Below, piece by piece: positions 5,230-11,238 of a stretch of 20,377 bases of DNA. Each line of letters opens with the position of its first letter. Within the stretch, counting starts at the first letter, position 1. The stretch spans positions 1 through 20,377 of IMG/VR virus record IMGVR_UViG_3300042691_012686, one strand, 5' to 3'. Under the pieces are notes generated by a model. It ran no database searches. It was not told the origin of the DNA and saw only the letters and a program-made list of their open reading frames with translations. This stretch comes from a virus. The translations under genes were made by a program, and so were the position numbers.

Positions 5230-6081
5230 TTATTTAATAAAAGTTCCATCCCATATGGACTTTTGAACTTTATCAACTGGTACGCAATTTGGAACCATGC
5301 GACCACCTTTTTCTTTCATTCCTTCTTGCTTATAGCCAGACCAGCAAGCCTTTGCTAAATTATCCCATTTGTCTTCTTCTTCATTATCTGAAATATATGT
5401 ACCAGACTCATTCTCTGTTTCAATTTCAGTTTGGCCTTCCATTTTCATAACTGGCCAATTTACATCATTCTTGTCTGGATCTCCGACAGGTGCTGGATTT
5501 TCTGGAGTTTCCATTTCTTCTCCTTCTTCCTCTTCACCTTCTTCTTCATCCTCTTCTGGCATTTCAATCATGCCTTCAATAGCCTCCATGAGATGCTCAA
5601 TTACCATTCCAAGCTGCTCTTTTGTAATTTCTGGACGCAAAGCTTTTGTGATTTCCTCATCGTCTGGAATTTCTACAACTACTTCTGCTGGATTAACTAC
5701 ATCATCTAGGATGTCCTTAATTTCCTCAAATAACTCTGCTTGTGTCAATGACTTTTTCATGTTCTTCTCTCTTTCAACAATTTTTCTGGACCAAGAGAAT
5801 CCTGCATCTCCGCCCCATGCGTCCCACATAATTCTGCCATTTGATGGGTTGGAAGTATTATAAAAGTCTTTGCCCTTCTTATCTACCTCATGTCTAGAAA
5901 AGAAAGAATACATTCTTTTAACTGTAGATAGACTTAGCGTTTCACCTCGTGAAAGTTGTCCTGCACGAGTCCAACCTACTGCTGTTCCAGCACCAGTTGC
6001 CTTGCCTTCTTCTTTCCAACGAATAGCCCTATTAGCTGCTGATTTCATTCCAGCAGTTGGCTTGTATCCTTCTTTAGCCAT
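5230..6081 (-). CDS. Acidic phage protein with head-module motifs
   Basis: The 283-aa product has three parts. Residues 1-105 contain GYKPTAGMKSAANRAIRW, ATGAGTAVGWTRAGQL, LSTVKRMYSFFSRHEVDKKG and WGGDAGFSWSRKI, a block I associate with phage proteins near head genes. Residues 110-200 are helical then extremely Glu/Asp-rich (about 174-192). The C-terminus has KACWSGYKQEGMKEKGG and VPNCVP, a CWxGYKQxGMKxKxGxxVPNCVP motif seen at ends of many phage proteins. A scaffold, decoration or maturation-protease accessory role is possible but unproven. The start overlaps the preceding gene as TAATG behind AAGGAG. Confidence 0.75.
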   Translation of the reverse strand: MAKEGYKPTAGMKSAANRAIRWKEEGKATGAGTAVGWTRAGQLSRGETLSLSTVKRMYSFFSRHEVDKKGKDFYNTSNPSNGRIMWDAWGGDAGFSWSRKIVEREKNMKKSLTQAELFEEIKDILDDVVNPAEVVVEIPDDEEITKALRPEITKEQLGMVIEHLMEAIEGMIEMPEEDEEEGEEEEGEEMETPENPAPVGDPDKNDVNWPVMKMEGQTEIETENESGTYISDNEEEDKWDNLAKACWSGYKQEGMKEKGGRMVPNCVPVDKVQKSIWDGTFIK

Positions 6082-6224
6082 TATTTCTCCTTTACGCTAA
6101 CGACTTTGACAGACTTTACTTCATCGTCAACGCCAAACATATCATTTACATAATCAACAGCATCATCTTCGCTAAATGCTTCAACTTCTGCATTTATTTC
6201 AATTTTAATACCGTATGTATGCAT
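6081..6224 (-). CDS. Hypothetical 47-aa protein
   Basis: The frame from ATG 6224 to TAA 6081 encodes MHTYGIKIEINAEVEAF, then SEDDAVDYVNDMFG and a beta-like end KSVKVVSVKEK. The beta-strand/helix/beta-strand pattern with EAFSEDDAVDYV suggests a tiny ferredoxin-like or DUF-type fold, as in small phage proteins, but I cannot name it. Both ends are TAATG overlaps, with the endolysin gene upstream and the acidic protein downstream, which strongly supports translation. Confidence 0.75.
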   Translation of the reverse strand: MHTYGIKIEINAEVEAFSEDDAVDYVNDMFGVDDEVKSVKVVSVKEK

Positions 6225-6823
6225 TATTTACCGCAGGTTGGACAAACGCCTTCAGCTGTTGCTGCTGGTTTTGCTGCTCCTCCAGATTTAAACTTAGGGC
6301 GACCAAATCCTACGATTGACACCATAACTCCTGCCTTATTCTTCTTATAGGCACGAAGCTGCTTACAAGCCTCTCCACCATTTCTTTGGCTTCCTGACTT
6401 CTTTGAAGAAGTATTTCCTTCAATGCACCAAACAGTTCCGTCTTCATTATCTTCAATAACAATTCCTACGTGAGAAATTCTATCGACACCATCTGATGGG
6501 AAATCAAAATACGCAATATCTCCTGGCTCTGGATCTGCGAGATCTCCATCAATCCATGAACCAGCTTTCTTAAATGCTGCTGCTCCTGATGGAGTATAAA
6601 CTGTATTAGGAATCTTTACTCCTGCCTCATTAGCACACCAGTTTACAAATGAGCCACACCATGGCTGGAAATTAGCTTTAGTGTATGCACCATATTTTGT
6701 CTCATTATCTTTTGGACCTTCAATGTATCCAACTTGAGACTTAGCAATTTGAATTAAACGAGCAGCGCTACCCTTAGGTGCTTTAGCGGTTTCTGCTGGA
6801 ACTGGAAAATTATCTTGCGCCAT
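6224..6823 (-). CDS. CHAP-domain endolysin with C-terminal CxxC tail
   Basis: A 199-aa cell-wall hydrolase. The CHAP fold is marked by the catalytic Cys56 in PWCGSFVNWC, the GDIAYFDF strand, His118 in ISHVGIV and the CIEGNTS motif (residues 133-139). CHAP enzymes act as amidases or endopeptidases on peptidoglycan. No signal peptide is seen, so release would depend on a holin; two membrane-protein candidates are encoded upstream. After a short Gly/Ala/Lys linker the protein ends in VCPTCGK, a half zinc site that may bind metal or pair in a dimer. GGAAG lies before the ATG, overlapping the end of the holin-like gene. Confidence 0.9.
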   Translation of the reverse strand: MAQDNFPVPAETAKAPKGSAARLIQIAKSQVGYIEGPKDNETKYGAYTKANFQPWCGSFVNWCANEAGVKIPNTVYTPSGAAAFKKAGSWIDGDLADPEPGDIAYFDFPSDGVDRISHVGIVIEDNEDGTVWCIEGNTSSKKSGSQRNGGEACKQLRAYKKNKAGVMVSIVGFGRPKFKSGGAAKPAATAEGVCPTCGK

Positions 6824-6825
6824 AA

Positions 6826-7239
6826 TTAGTCTTCCTTATCCCAATCTGTATCTACTGGCTGCTCTGCTGGCATTGCTCCATCTGGCTTTGCTGCTAGACG
6901 TGCTGCAGTTGCATCAATTTCTGCTTCAAGCTTCTTGTCAGCTTGTGTGTTCTTTGCATCCATCTCTTTGTTTGCCAACTGTGCTGCCATAACATCCTTA
7001 GCACCAGATTGACCAATTAATAGGCCTGCAAGTGTTCCTGTAATAAATGTTGCTACGCTTCCAAGAACGTTGAAGAACATCTTATCATTTTCAGACTGTG
7101 CTCCAATTGGTTGTGTTACAAATATAAGTGCGTATAGAATACCCAATGATGTGCACAGCAAGATTGTGCCCAATGTTATTCCTAAAATAAATTTTAATCT
7201 AGCGTCCAGATCTTGTGGAGTTAGTCTTTCTTTAGCCAT
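6826..7239 (-). CDS. Putative holin (two membrane segments)
   Basis: The 137-aa product starts MAKERLTPQDLDARLKF and has two hydrophobic segments, about residues 18-42 (ILGITLGTILLCTSLGILYA) and 55-77 (FFNVLGSVATFITGTLAGLL), then a charged Ala/Lys/Glu/Asp-rich cytoplasmic tail. Size, topology and position next to the endolysin fit a two-segment phage holin that permeabilises the membrane. The start at 7239 overlaps the lipoprotein stop by 8 bases; the 14-residue longer frame would overlap that gene further. Another membrane protein (7465-7662) is a competing holin candidate. Confidence 0.75.
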   Translation of the reverse strand: MAKERLTPQDLDARLKFILGITLGTILLCTSLGILYALIFVTQPIGAQSENDKMFFNVLGSVATFITGTLAGLLIGQSGAKDVMAAQLANKEMDAKNTQADKKLEAEIDATAARLAAKPDGAMPAEQPVDTDWDKED

Positions 7240-7450
7240 TTGTATTACCTGTTTCAGTTGTAGTAGTTGGCTCTTTACCAATTACGTCTTTAGTGCATGT
7301 GCCTGTTGCTTCACAAATTGGAGGATTACATTCGGCTTTCTCCCAATTTGCAGGATCCTGACAAGGATACCTGTAAAAACCATCATGGCCACAACTAGTT
7401 AATGATAACATTAGTAGGCCTGACAAAGCAATAGCAGCTATTCTTTTCAT
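7232..7450 (-). CDS. Small lipoprotein
   Basis: The 72-aa product has a lipoprotein signal: MKRIAAIALSGLLMLSLTSC with lipobox LTSC, so Cys20 would be lipidated after cleavage. The mature part has five further Cys and the segment GFYRYPCQDPANWEKAEC, PPICEATGTC, then a Thr-rich tail; the YRYPCQDPANW motif recurs, as I recall, in T4-like cyanophage and other phage proteins of unknown role. Likely exposed on the outer face of the host membrane, for example for superinfection exclusion or lysis control (inference). The ATG at 7450 lies 6 bases after TATAAT and has no Shine-Dalgarno site, so I reject the 62-residue longer frame. Confidence 0.8.
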   Translation of the reverse strand: MKRIAAIALSGLLMLSLTSCGHDGFYRYPCQDPANWEKAECNPPICEATGTCTKDVIGKEPTTTTETGNTNG

Positions 7451-7456
7451 ACCACT

Positions 7457-7462
7457 ATTATA
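7457..7462 (-). promoter_or_regulatory. Leaderless -10 box for the lipoprotein gene
   Basis: A perfect TATAAT preceded by GGG ends 6 bases before the ATG at 7450 on the minus strand. The upstream region gives only a weak -35 (TTTAAG-like). A promoter here could raise expression of lipoprotein, holin and endolysin relative to the long upstream gene. Confidence 0.65.
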
Positions 7463-7464
7463 CC

Positions 7465-7662
7465 CTATTCCTCGTCTTTTCTTAAAGGAATGGTAATTAG
7501 CCAAATTACGGTAACTACTACTGTGGCTATTCCTACAATATCTTGGGCTGTTCCTGTTAGGGTGAGCCAGGCTATAAAAAAGCCAAGGATTGTCCATAGC
7601 TGAGCTATGCTTTCCTTTACTGCTTCCCAGATCCAATTAAGGAATCCTTTGATTATTTTCAT
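7465..7662 (-). CDS. Small membrane protein, alternative holin candidate
   Basis: The 65-aa product has an amphipathic N-terminus (MKIIKGFLNWIWEAVKESI) and two hydrophobic stretches, about residues 22-36 (LWTILGFFIAWLTLTG) and 41-58 (IVGIATVVVTVIWLI), ending in a charged LRKDEE tail. This is the size and topology of a small class II holin. An excellent AGGAGG site lies 5 bases from the ATG, which overlaps the stop of the PA14 gene as TAATG. With the 137-aa membrane protein nearby it could form a holin/antiholin pair. Confidence 0.75.
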   Translation of the reverse strand: MKIIKGFLNWIWEAVKESIAQLWTILGFFIAWLTLTGTAQDIVGIATVVVTVIWLITIPLRKDEE

Positions 7663-9692
7663 TATATCCTCCTAGTCATGGCTGCTGCCACAATATTACC
7701 TGCAATAATTACTGGCACAATTACTTCCTGTGCTTTTTCTCTCTGATCATCAGTCAAATCTTTGCCCCATTCTGATGGATCAAAAACTTTTTCAAAATCT
7801 ATATTTGTCATGGCTCCTATTGGATCCGACAAAAATGCCTCTGTTTGAACTTCTGTTGTAGCATCTGCCAGAGTGTATGGCATTGTTGCATTTTCTGCAG
7901 CAGCTTCTCTATCCTTAAATTCTACAAATGCTGTTGCTAATTCTGGATTAGATTTCATAGCCTCTGCAATTACTGCAACCTCTGATGATTTAATTCCTAA
8001 ATCTTGTGCGACTTCTGCCTTTGCTTCATTTGTTAAAGCATTCAAAGTCTGACTGACTGCAGCAATTTGCTCTCTAGATAATACAACTAATTTATTATCT
8101 TTACTAGTTAAATTAGCTATAACTCCAGAAAGATCTTCCTCTGTTCCCGTTCCTTTTTCTGGAATCAATTCTTTAAGATCTTCGTCAATTATGGTATTAT
8201 TTTCTTGTGATTCTTCAGAAGGTTCAATTGGAGTTGGCTCTGGTTCAGGAGTTGGCTCTGGATCTGTATCCGTTGGCTGAGGTGAAGGCTCTGGTGAAGG
8301 CTGAGGAGTGGGCTCAGGCTCAGGGGTTGGCTCTGGCTTCGGTTCATCTGTGGTTTCAGGCGTTGGCTCTGGAGTGGGATCGATTGGTTGAGTTTGCTCA
8401 GGAGATGGCTCAGGAGTAGGTTCTACAGTAGGCTGCGGACTTGGATCAACAACTGGTTGATTTGCTGCAGCTTGTGCTAATGCAGTAGCAATTTCTCTGG
8501 CTAACTGTTCCTCATAATATAACCAAGCATTGTCAATTGCATTATTCATATCAATAATTGATTGATCATACACAGAAATAGAATTATTTTTAGCAATTAA
8601 AGCATTTGTGAGGTTTTGAGTAGCAGTTGTGAGGTTTTCATTCTTTAATGTGAGGTTTTCATTAAGAAGTGTGAGGTTTTGAACAGAACTATTATAAATA
8701 AATAATTTGTCATTATATACTTCTTGAGCCTGAGTCTGAGTTAAAACTGCTGAATTATATGAATCAATTTGCGCTTGTGTTGCTCCAGAACCAGAAGAAA
8801 ATGTATTTAAATCACAACTAAATCCTACGCCCCATCCTCCAGTATAATCGCATCCTGCTCCAGTCCATCCTCCAGGAATTGCCCATCCAAGATGATAGTA
8901 CCCTGGACCTCCGCCGTTATACCACCAAATTTCTACATCTAAAGTTTTATCTTGACTAACGTCATATATTGGAGAGAATGGACTCCATGTGCTGCCTTGC
9001 TCTCTCCAGTTATTTACTGCAAGCTCACCGTTAACATACATTCTAAATCCATCATCAGTATATCCTGCAAAATAAGTTGAAGTCCAATGTGATGGCACAG
9101 TTATTGTTCCAGTAAATTTAACAATTATATTTTCATAATATCCACAAACTGGAAGACTCATAGAGTTTGAATTCCAAGTACCACTGCATATAAAAGCATC
9201 TGGAACCGCAGTACCGTTCCATGTTCTGGTAAGGTGGTATACAGTATATTGAAGACCTGCACCGCCAGCAGATTGAATATTTAACTGTGTTGTTTGAACA
9301 TTAAGATTTGCAACTTCTAAAGCATTCTGTGCGTTATTTTTATTTTCTAGAGCTGTTGAAACCACAGCCGTTTGATCATCTACTGCTAATTGTGCTGAAT
9401 TCTTTTCTTCTAATGCTGTTGCTTCTGCTGCTACAGCCGCATCATATGCGTTGTGAGCACTATCTTTAGCCTGTTTTGCGGCTACTGCTGAATCATATTT
9501 TTGTTCTGCGATATCTATTAAGGATATAAATTCATCCTTATAATTTAAATCAGATACGCTTTCATTTAATTTTTGTATCTCTTGAGCTGCTAAGCTTAAT
9601 TGATCATCGCTATAAGAAGCGGGTGTGAGAAACAGCCAACCGAACCCTAAAATTGCGGTTAATGATAATCTCCATAACTTAGTCCTAGTCAA
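7662..9692 (-). CDS. Large exported PA14-domain protein with C-terminal membrane segment
   Basis: The 676-aa product has a signal-like hydrophobic N-terminus (about 7-26), an Ala/Glu/Asn coiled coil (30-140), a PA14-type beta domain (about 148-272) with the hallmark DDGFRMYVNGELAVNNW, a second coiled coil with four NLT heptads (310-375), a Pro/Glu/Thr-rich spacer (about 415-492), a helical domain, and a final hydrophobic helix (about 654-672) ending in TRRI. PA14 domains usually bind carbohydrate or sit in adhesins. The layout suggests export with the C-terminus held in the membrane and the PA14 domain displayed across the wall. The start is TTG with AGGAG 6 bases upstream. Virion-fibre function is less likely given the signal peptide. 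Confidence 0.8.
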   Translation of the reverse strand: MTRTKLWRLSLTAILGFGWLFLTPASYSDDQLSLAAQEIQKLNESVSDLNYKDEFISLIDIAEQKYDSAVAAKQAKDSAHNAYDAAVAAEATALEEKNSAQLAVDDQTAVVSTALENKNNAQNALEVANLNVQTTQLNIQSAGGAGLQYTVYHLTRTWNGTAVPDAFICSGTWNSNSMSLPVCGYYENIIVKFTGTITVPSHWTSTYFAGYTDDGFRMYVNGELAVNNWREQGSTWSPFSPIYDVSQDKTLDVEIWWYNGGGPGYYHLGWAIPGGWTGAGCDYTGGWGVGFSCDLNTFSSGSGATQAQIDSYNSAVLTQTQAQEVYNDKLFIYNSSVQNLTLLNENLTLKNENLTTATQNLTNALIAKNNSISVYDQSIIDMNNAIDNAWLYYEEQLAREIATALAQAAANQPVVDPSPQPTVEPTPEPSPEQTQPIDPTPEPTPETTDEPKPEPTPEPEPTPQPSPEPSPQPTDTDPEPTPEPEPTPIEPSEESQENNTIIDEDLKELIPEKGTGTEEDLSGVIANLTSKDNKLVVLSREQIAAVSQTLNALTNEAKAEVAQDLGIKSSEVAVIAEAMKSNPELATAFVEFKDREAAAENATMPYTLADATTEVQTEAFLSDPIGAMTNIDFEKVFDPSEWGKDLTDDQREKAQEVIVPVIIAGNIVAAAMTRRI
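8217..8450 (-). repeat. Low-complexity Pro/Glu/Thr-rich coding repeat
   Basis: Degenerate tandem repeats of a PEPTPEP-type unit span about 78 codons within the PA14 protein. Such segments act as rigid, extended wall-spanning spacers in Gram-positive surface proteins. On the other strand the same bases give a spurious open frame. Confidence 0.85.
8607..8680 (-). repeat. Four 21-bp repeats encoding NLT heptads
   Basis: The 11-mer TGTGAGGTTTT (plus strand) occurs at 8607, 8628, 8649 and 8670, spaced exactly 21 bases. On the coding strand each gives a heptad containing Asn-Leu-Thr, within the second coiled coil of the PA14 protein. Near-identity at DNA level points to recent duplication. Confidence 0.9.
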
Positions 9693-9703
9693 CTATAACT
9701 CCT

Positions 9704-9736
9704 AAACAAACTGTTTTGTTTATTTAGTTAATTATA
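9704..9736 (-). promoter_or_regulatory. Extended -10 promoter with hairpin before the PA14 gene
   Basis: On the minus strand TGATATAAT (hexamer 9736-9731) forms an extended -10; no good -35 is seen. The leader then contains inverted arms AAACAAA/TTTGTTT (9721-9715 and 9710-9704) immediately before the AGGAG ribosome site at 9703-9699. The hairpin is A/U-rich and abuts the ribosome site, so it may influence translation. Confidence 0.55.
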
Positions 9737-9744
9737 TCACTGAA

Positions 9745-9927
9745 CTATTTAGCGTTATCTGTTTTGTAAAAGCCTGTACCCTTAAACTGAATGCCGAATG
9801 TGCCAAACTGCTTGACCATTGCAGCACCACACTTGTCGCAAAGCTCTGTCATGGTTGCTTCGCTAAGTGGTTTGTTAACCTCTTTAACGTGATCGCAAAT
9901 TACACATTTGTAATCGTATGATGGCAC
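9745..9927 (-). CDS. FmdB-type zinc-ribbon protein
   Basis: The 60-aa product begins MPSYDYKCVICDHVKEV and contains a second pair CDKCG near residue 30, matching the FmdB/CxxC-CxxC family, whose members start MPxYxYxCxxCG. The C-terminal part ends GTGFYKTDNAK, also typical (GxGFYxTD). Such proteins are thought to be small regulators, but the phage role is unknown. The start is GTG with AAGGAG 5 bases upstream. A 5' leader of about 90 bases with two hairpins separates it from its likely promoter. Confidence 0.88.
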   Translation of the reverse strand: MPSYDYKCVICDHVKEVNKPLSEATMTELCDKCGAAMVKQFGTFGIQFKGTGFYKTDNAK

Positions 9928-9947
9928 TTCGTCTCCTTAATTTTAAA

Positions 9948-10053
9948 TGAGCAGTTTAAACACATGCTCAGGTGTATCCTAAGGCGTAACTATTAGCCCG
10001 TGCCCCATCCGATGGGACAGAACTATTATACCTTACTTAATTTTGACTGTCTT
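9948..10053 (-). promoter_or_regulatory. Promoter and structured leader of the FmdB gene
   Basis: -35 AAGACA (10053-10048), 17 bases, and perfect -10 TATAAT (10030-10025) overlap the end of Hsp20. The predicted transcript starts near 10018, at the foot of an 8-bp hairpin (10019-10001, CCCAT/ATGGG core, 3-base loop). A second hairpin (9970-9948, TGAGCA/TGCTCA) lies just before the A/T-rich segment and ribosome site. The GC-rich middle (about 10000-9971) stands out from its surroundings. The region may hold a cis-regulatory RNA; I could not match it to a named riboswitch class. Confidence 0.55.
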
Positions 10054-10452
10054 AGGCTTTTTATCTTCAGGTACAATTTTTTCAACTGTAATAGAAAGCA
10101 AGCCATTCTTTAGCTCAGCACCAGTCACTTCCATATATTCACCCAGCGCAAATGTGCGGGTAAACTTACGAGCAGCGATCCCCTTGTGAATTGCTTCACC
10201 AGTATCTTCTGCATTAACTTCTCCCTTAATTACAAGGGTTCCATTATCTACGGTTACATCTACATCCTTCTTATCGAATCCTGCCAAAGCTAGGTCGACA
10301 CGGAATACATCATCTTCTACCTTTACAATATTGTATGGTGGATATGATTGATGTGATGCTGTTGTGTGTACTGAATTTAGGCGATCAAACATGTCGTTGA
10401 AGCCAATAAAAAATGGGTCCTTAAAAAGGTCCCATGTATATGTTGCTACCAT
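10033..10452 (-). CDS. Small heat-shock protein (Hsp20/alpha-crystallin)
   Basis: A 139-aa ATP-independent holdase. The N-terminal arm (1-38) contains DPFFIGFNDMFDRL. The alpha-crystallin domain (about 39-125) has YPPYNIVKVEDDVFRVDLAL, AGFDKKDVDV, LVIKGE and the late GAELKNGLLSITV strand, where the family norm is AxxxNGVLxVxxP. The C-terminus KTVKIK may replace the I-x-I anchor. Hsp20 genes occur in many myoviruses and cyanophages, where they may help assembly or protect host proteins. AAAGGAGG lies 6-7 bases before the ATG, preceded by a promoter and a strong 5' hairpin. Confidence 0.95.
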   Translation of the reverse strand: MVATYTWDLFKDPFFIGFNDMFDRLNSVHTTASHQSYPPYNIVKVEDDVFRVDLALAGFDKKDVDVTVDNGTLVIKGEVNAEDTGEAIHKGIAARKFTRTFALGEYMEVTGAELKNGLLSITVEKIVPEDKKPKTVKIK

Positions 10453-10481
10453 TTTATTCCTCCTTTAAGCGAATAAGTTAA

Positions 10482-10541
10482 TATGTGGGCCCCTGATGGC
10501 GACCCACATACTATTATATCAAATTGATTTGTGAACTTCAA
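10482..10541 (-). promoter_or_regulatory. Promoter with 5'-terminal hairpin, hsp20
   Basis: -35 TTGAAG (10541-10536), 17 bases, and extended -10 TGATATAAT (hexamer 10518-10513) precede Hsp20. A 10-bp inverted repeat (10510-10501 and 10491-10482, arms TATGTGGGTC and GGCCCACATA, one G-U pair) begins 3 bases after the -10, so the transcript would start within its first arm. It may be a 5' stabilising hairpin or an operator. It does not overlap the ribosome site, which argues against a simple RNA thermometer. Confidence 0.7.
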
Positions 10542-10553
10542 CTATTCCGCCTG

Positions 10554-10627
10554 CGCCCTTGGCAAGGATCGAACTTGCGACCTAATGCTTAGAAGGCATT
10601 TGCTCTTGTCCACTGAGCTACAAGGGC
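10554..10627 (-). tRNA. tRNA-Arg(UCU)
   Basis: On the minus strand the acceptor arms GCCCTTG/CAAGGGC, D stem GCTC/GAGC, anticodon stem AATGC/GCATT with loop CTTCTAA (anticodon TCT), and T arm GCAAG-TTCGATC-CTTGC form a complete cloverleaf. The discriminator is G and CCA is not encoded. It reads AGA, a codon favoured in AT-rich genes. Confidence 0.95.
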
Positions 10628-10633
10628 AAAGAT

Positions 10634-10813
10634 TTAAAAAATCTTTTTCTTCTTGTCTTCCATCTTCTTAGCATCTGCTTCTGACGCATAAAGCGCTCTC
10701 ATATGAGCTTCTGCTCTCGATCTGCTTGGATGGCATCCTACTAGTTCTCCGCCTTCTTTTACTACGGCAAACCCTCTGCATCCTGCTGTTCCTTCTTCAA
10801 TTTTCCAAGGCAT
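10634..10813 (-). CDS. 59-aa conserved phage protein with GCHPSR motif
   Basis: The product starts MPWKIEEGTAGCRGFAVVKE, contains LVGCHPSRSRAEAHMRALYASE and ends in a Lys-rich tail. The FAVVKxxGxLVGCHxxxxxAxxxxxALYASE pattern is familiar from the ends of phage prohead proteases and other head-module proteins, here as a stand-alone protein; it may be a protein-binding module. The start at 10813 has AAGGAG 6 bases upstream; the longer frame to 10834 runs into the preceding gene. The tRNA-Arg gene begins 6 bases after its stop. Confidence 0.75.
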   Translation of the reverse strand: MPWKIEEGTAGCRGFAVVKEGGELVGCHPSRSRAEAHMRALYASEADAKKMEDKKKKIF

Positions 10814-10814
10814 A

Positions 10815-11135
10815 TTATTCTCCTTCCTCATCATCCATAGGATATATTCCTAATTGTCTTACTGCTTCCATTCCATTTTCATTAACCGTAATTGTTGCTT
10901 CTAGATTTTCATCATATTCAACATTGATTAATCCATCTTCATACAACTTAATTAATGATCTATCTATGTAGTCTGAGTGTGCCTGCCATAATTCTGGAGC
11001 AAGGTCTTTTGCCTTTTCTGATATGGAAAATATTAATTCTCCATCTTCATCTACGCCCTCAACCTCAATAGCACCTATTTCAATATAATGTTCAAGCTGC
11101 ATGTAGTCCTCATCACTCATATAGTCATCGTCCAT
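10815..11135 (-). CDS. 106-aa acidic phage protein
   Basis: The product begins MDDDYMSDEDYMQLEHYIE and has the blocks GVDEDGELIFSISEKAKDLAPELW and LIKLYEDGLINVEYDENLEATI, ending DDEEGE. The helix-rich body with a GELIFSISEKAKDLAPELW block may be a winged-helix-like fold, but I cannot name it. I associate similar proteins with actinophage packaging regions. The ATG at 11135 lies 6 bases after TATAAT and about 28 bases after the 3' end of tRNA-Ile; there is no well-placed Shine-Dalgarno site. A 20-residue longer frame would read into the tRNA gene and is rejected. Confidence 0.75.
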   Translation of the reverse strand: MDDDYMSDEDYMQLEHYIEIGAIEVEGVDEDGELIFSISEKAKDLAPELWQAHSDYIDRSLIKLYEDGLINVEYDENLEATITVNENGMEAVRQLGIYPMDDEEGE

Positions 11136-11141
11136 ACTACT

Positions 11142-11147
11142 ATTATA
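11142..11147 (-). promoter_or_regulatory. Leaderless -10 box for the 106-aa gene
   Basis: TATAAT on the minus strand ends 6 bases before ATG 11135. No good -35 is present because the tRNA-Ile gene occupies that position. Processing of the tRNA 3' end would also leave a very short leader. Confidence 0.6.
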
Positions 11148-11163
11148 CTCCTTACACTTATAG

Positions 11164-11238
11164 TCCGCCAGGTTGGATTTGAACCAACGATTCATACCTT
11201 ATAAGAGTATTTCCAAAACCAGACTAGGATACTGGCGG
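11164..11238 (-). tRNA. tRNA-Ile(UAU)
   Basis: On the minus strand the acceptor arms CCGCCAG/CTGGCGG, a 3-bp D stem TCC/GGA with GG in its loop, anticodon stem ATACT/GGTAT with loop CTTATAA (anticodon TAT), and T arm GTTGG-TTCAAAT-CCAAC fit a cloverleaf with discriminator A. CCA is not encoded. It would read AUA. Its first 15 bases overlap the end of the endonuclease VII gene, including the TAG stop. Confidence 0.9.

Noticed and set aside
5369-5863. Plus-strand Ser-rich open frame of 164 codons
   Set aside because: It is the mirror of the Glu/Asp-rich and helical segments of the acidic protein (GAA/GAG gives TTC/CTC), with no start signal.
7451-7636. Long N-terminal extension of the lipoprotein
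   Set aside because: The shorter start gives a perfect lipoprotein signal and a -10 box. The extension overlaps the small membrane-protein gene in another frame.
8207-8419. Plus-strand Leu/Glu/Ala-rich open frame
   Set aside because: It results from the Pro/Glu/Thr-rich repeats of the PA14 gene read backwards.
9704-9721. Terminator after the FmdB gene
   Set aside because: The stem is A/T-only in its arms, has no T-run after it on the minus strand, and lies between a -10 box and a ribosome site.
9948-10019. Known riboswitch class (glutamine, ZTP or similar) in the FmdB leader
   Set aside because: Hairpins are present but I found no class-specific conserved bases. I keep it as an unnamed structured leader.
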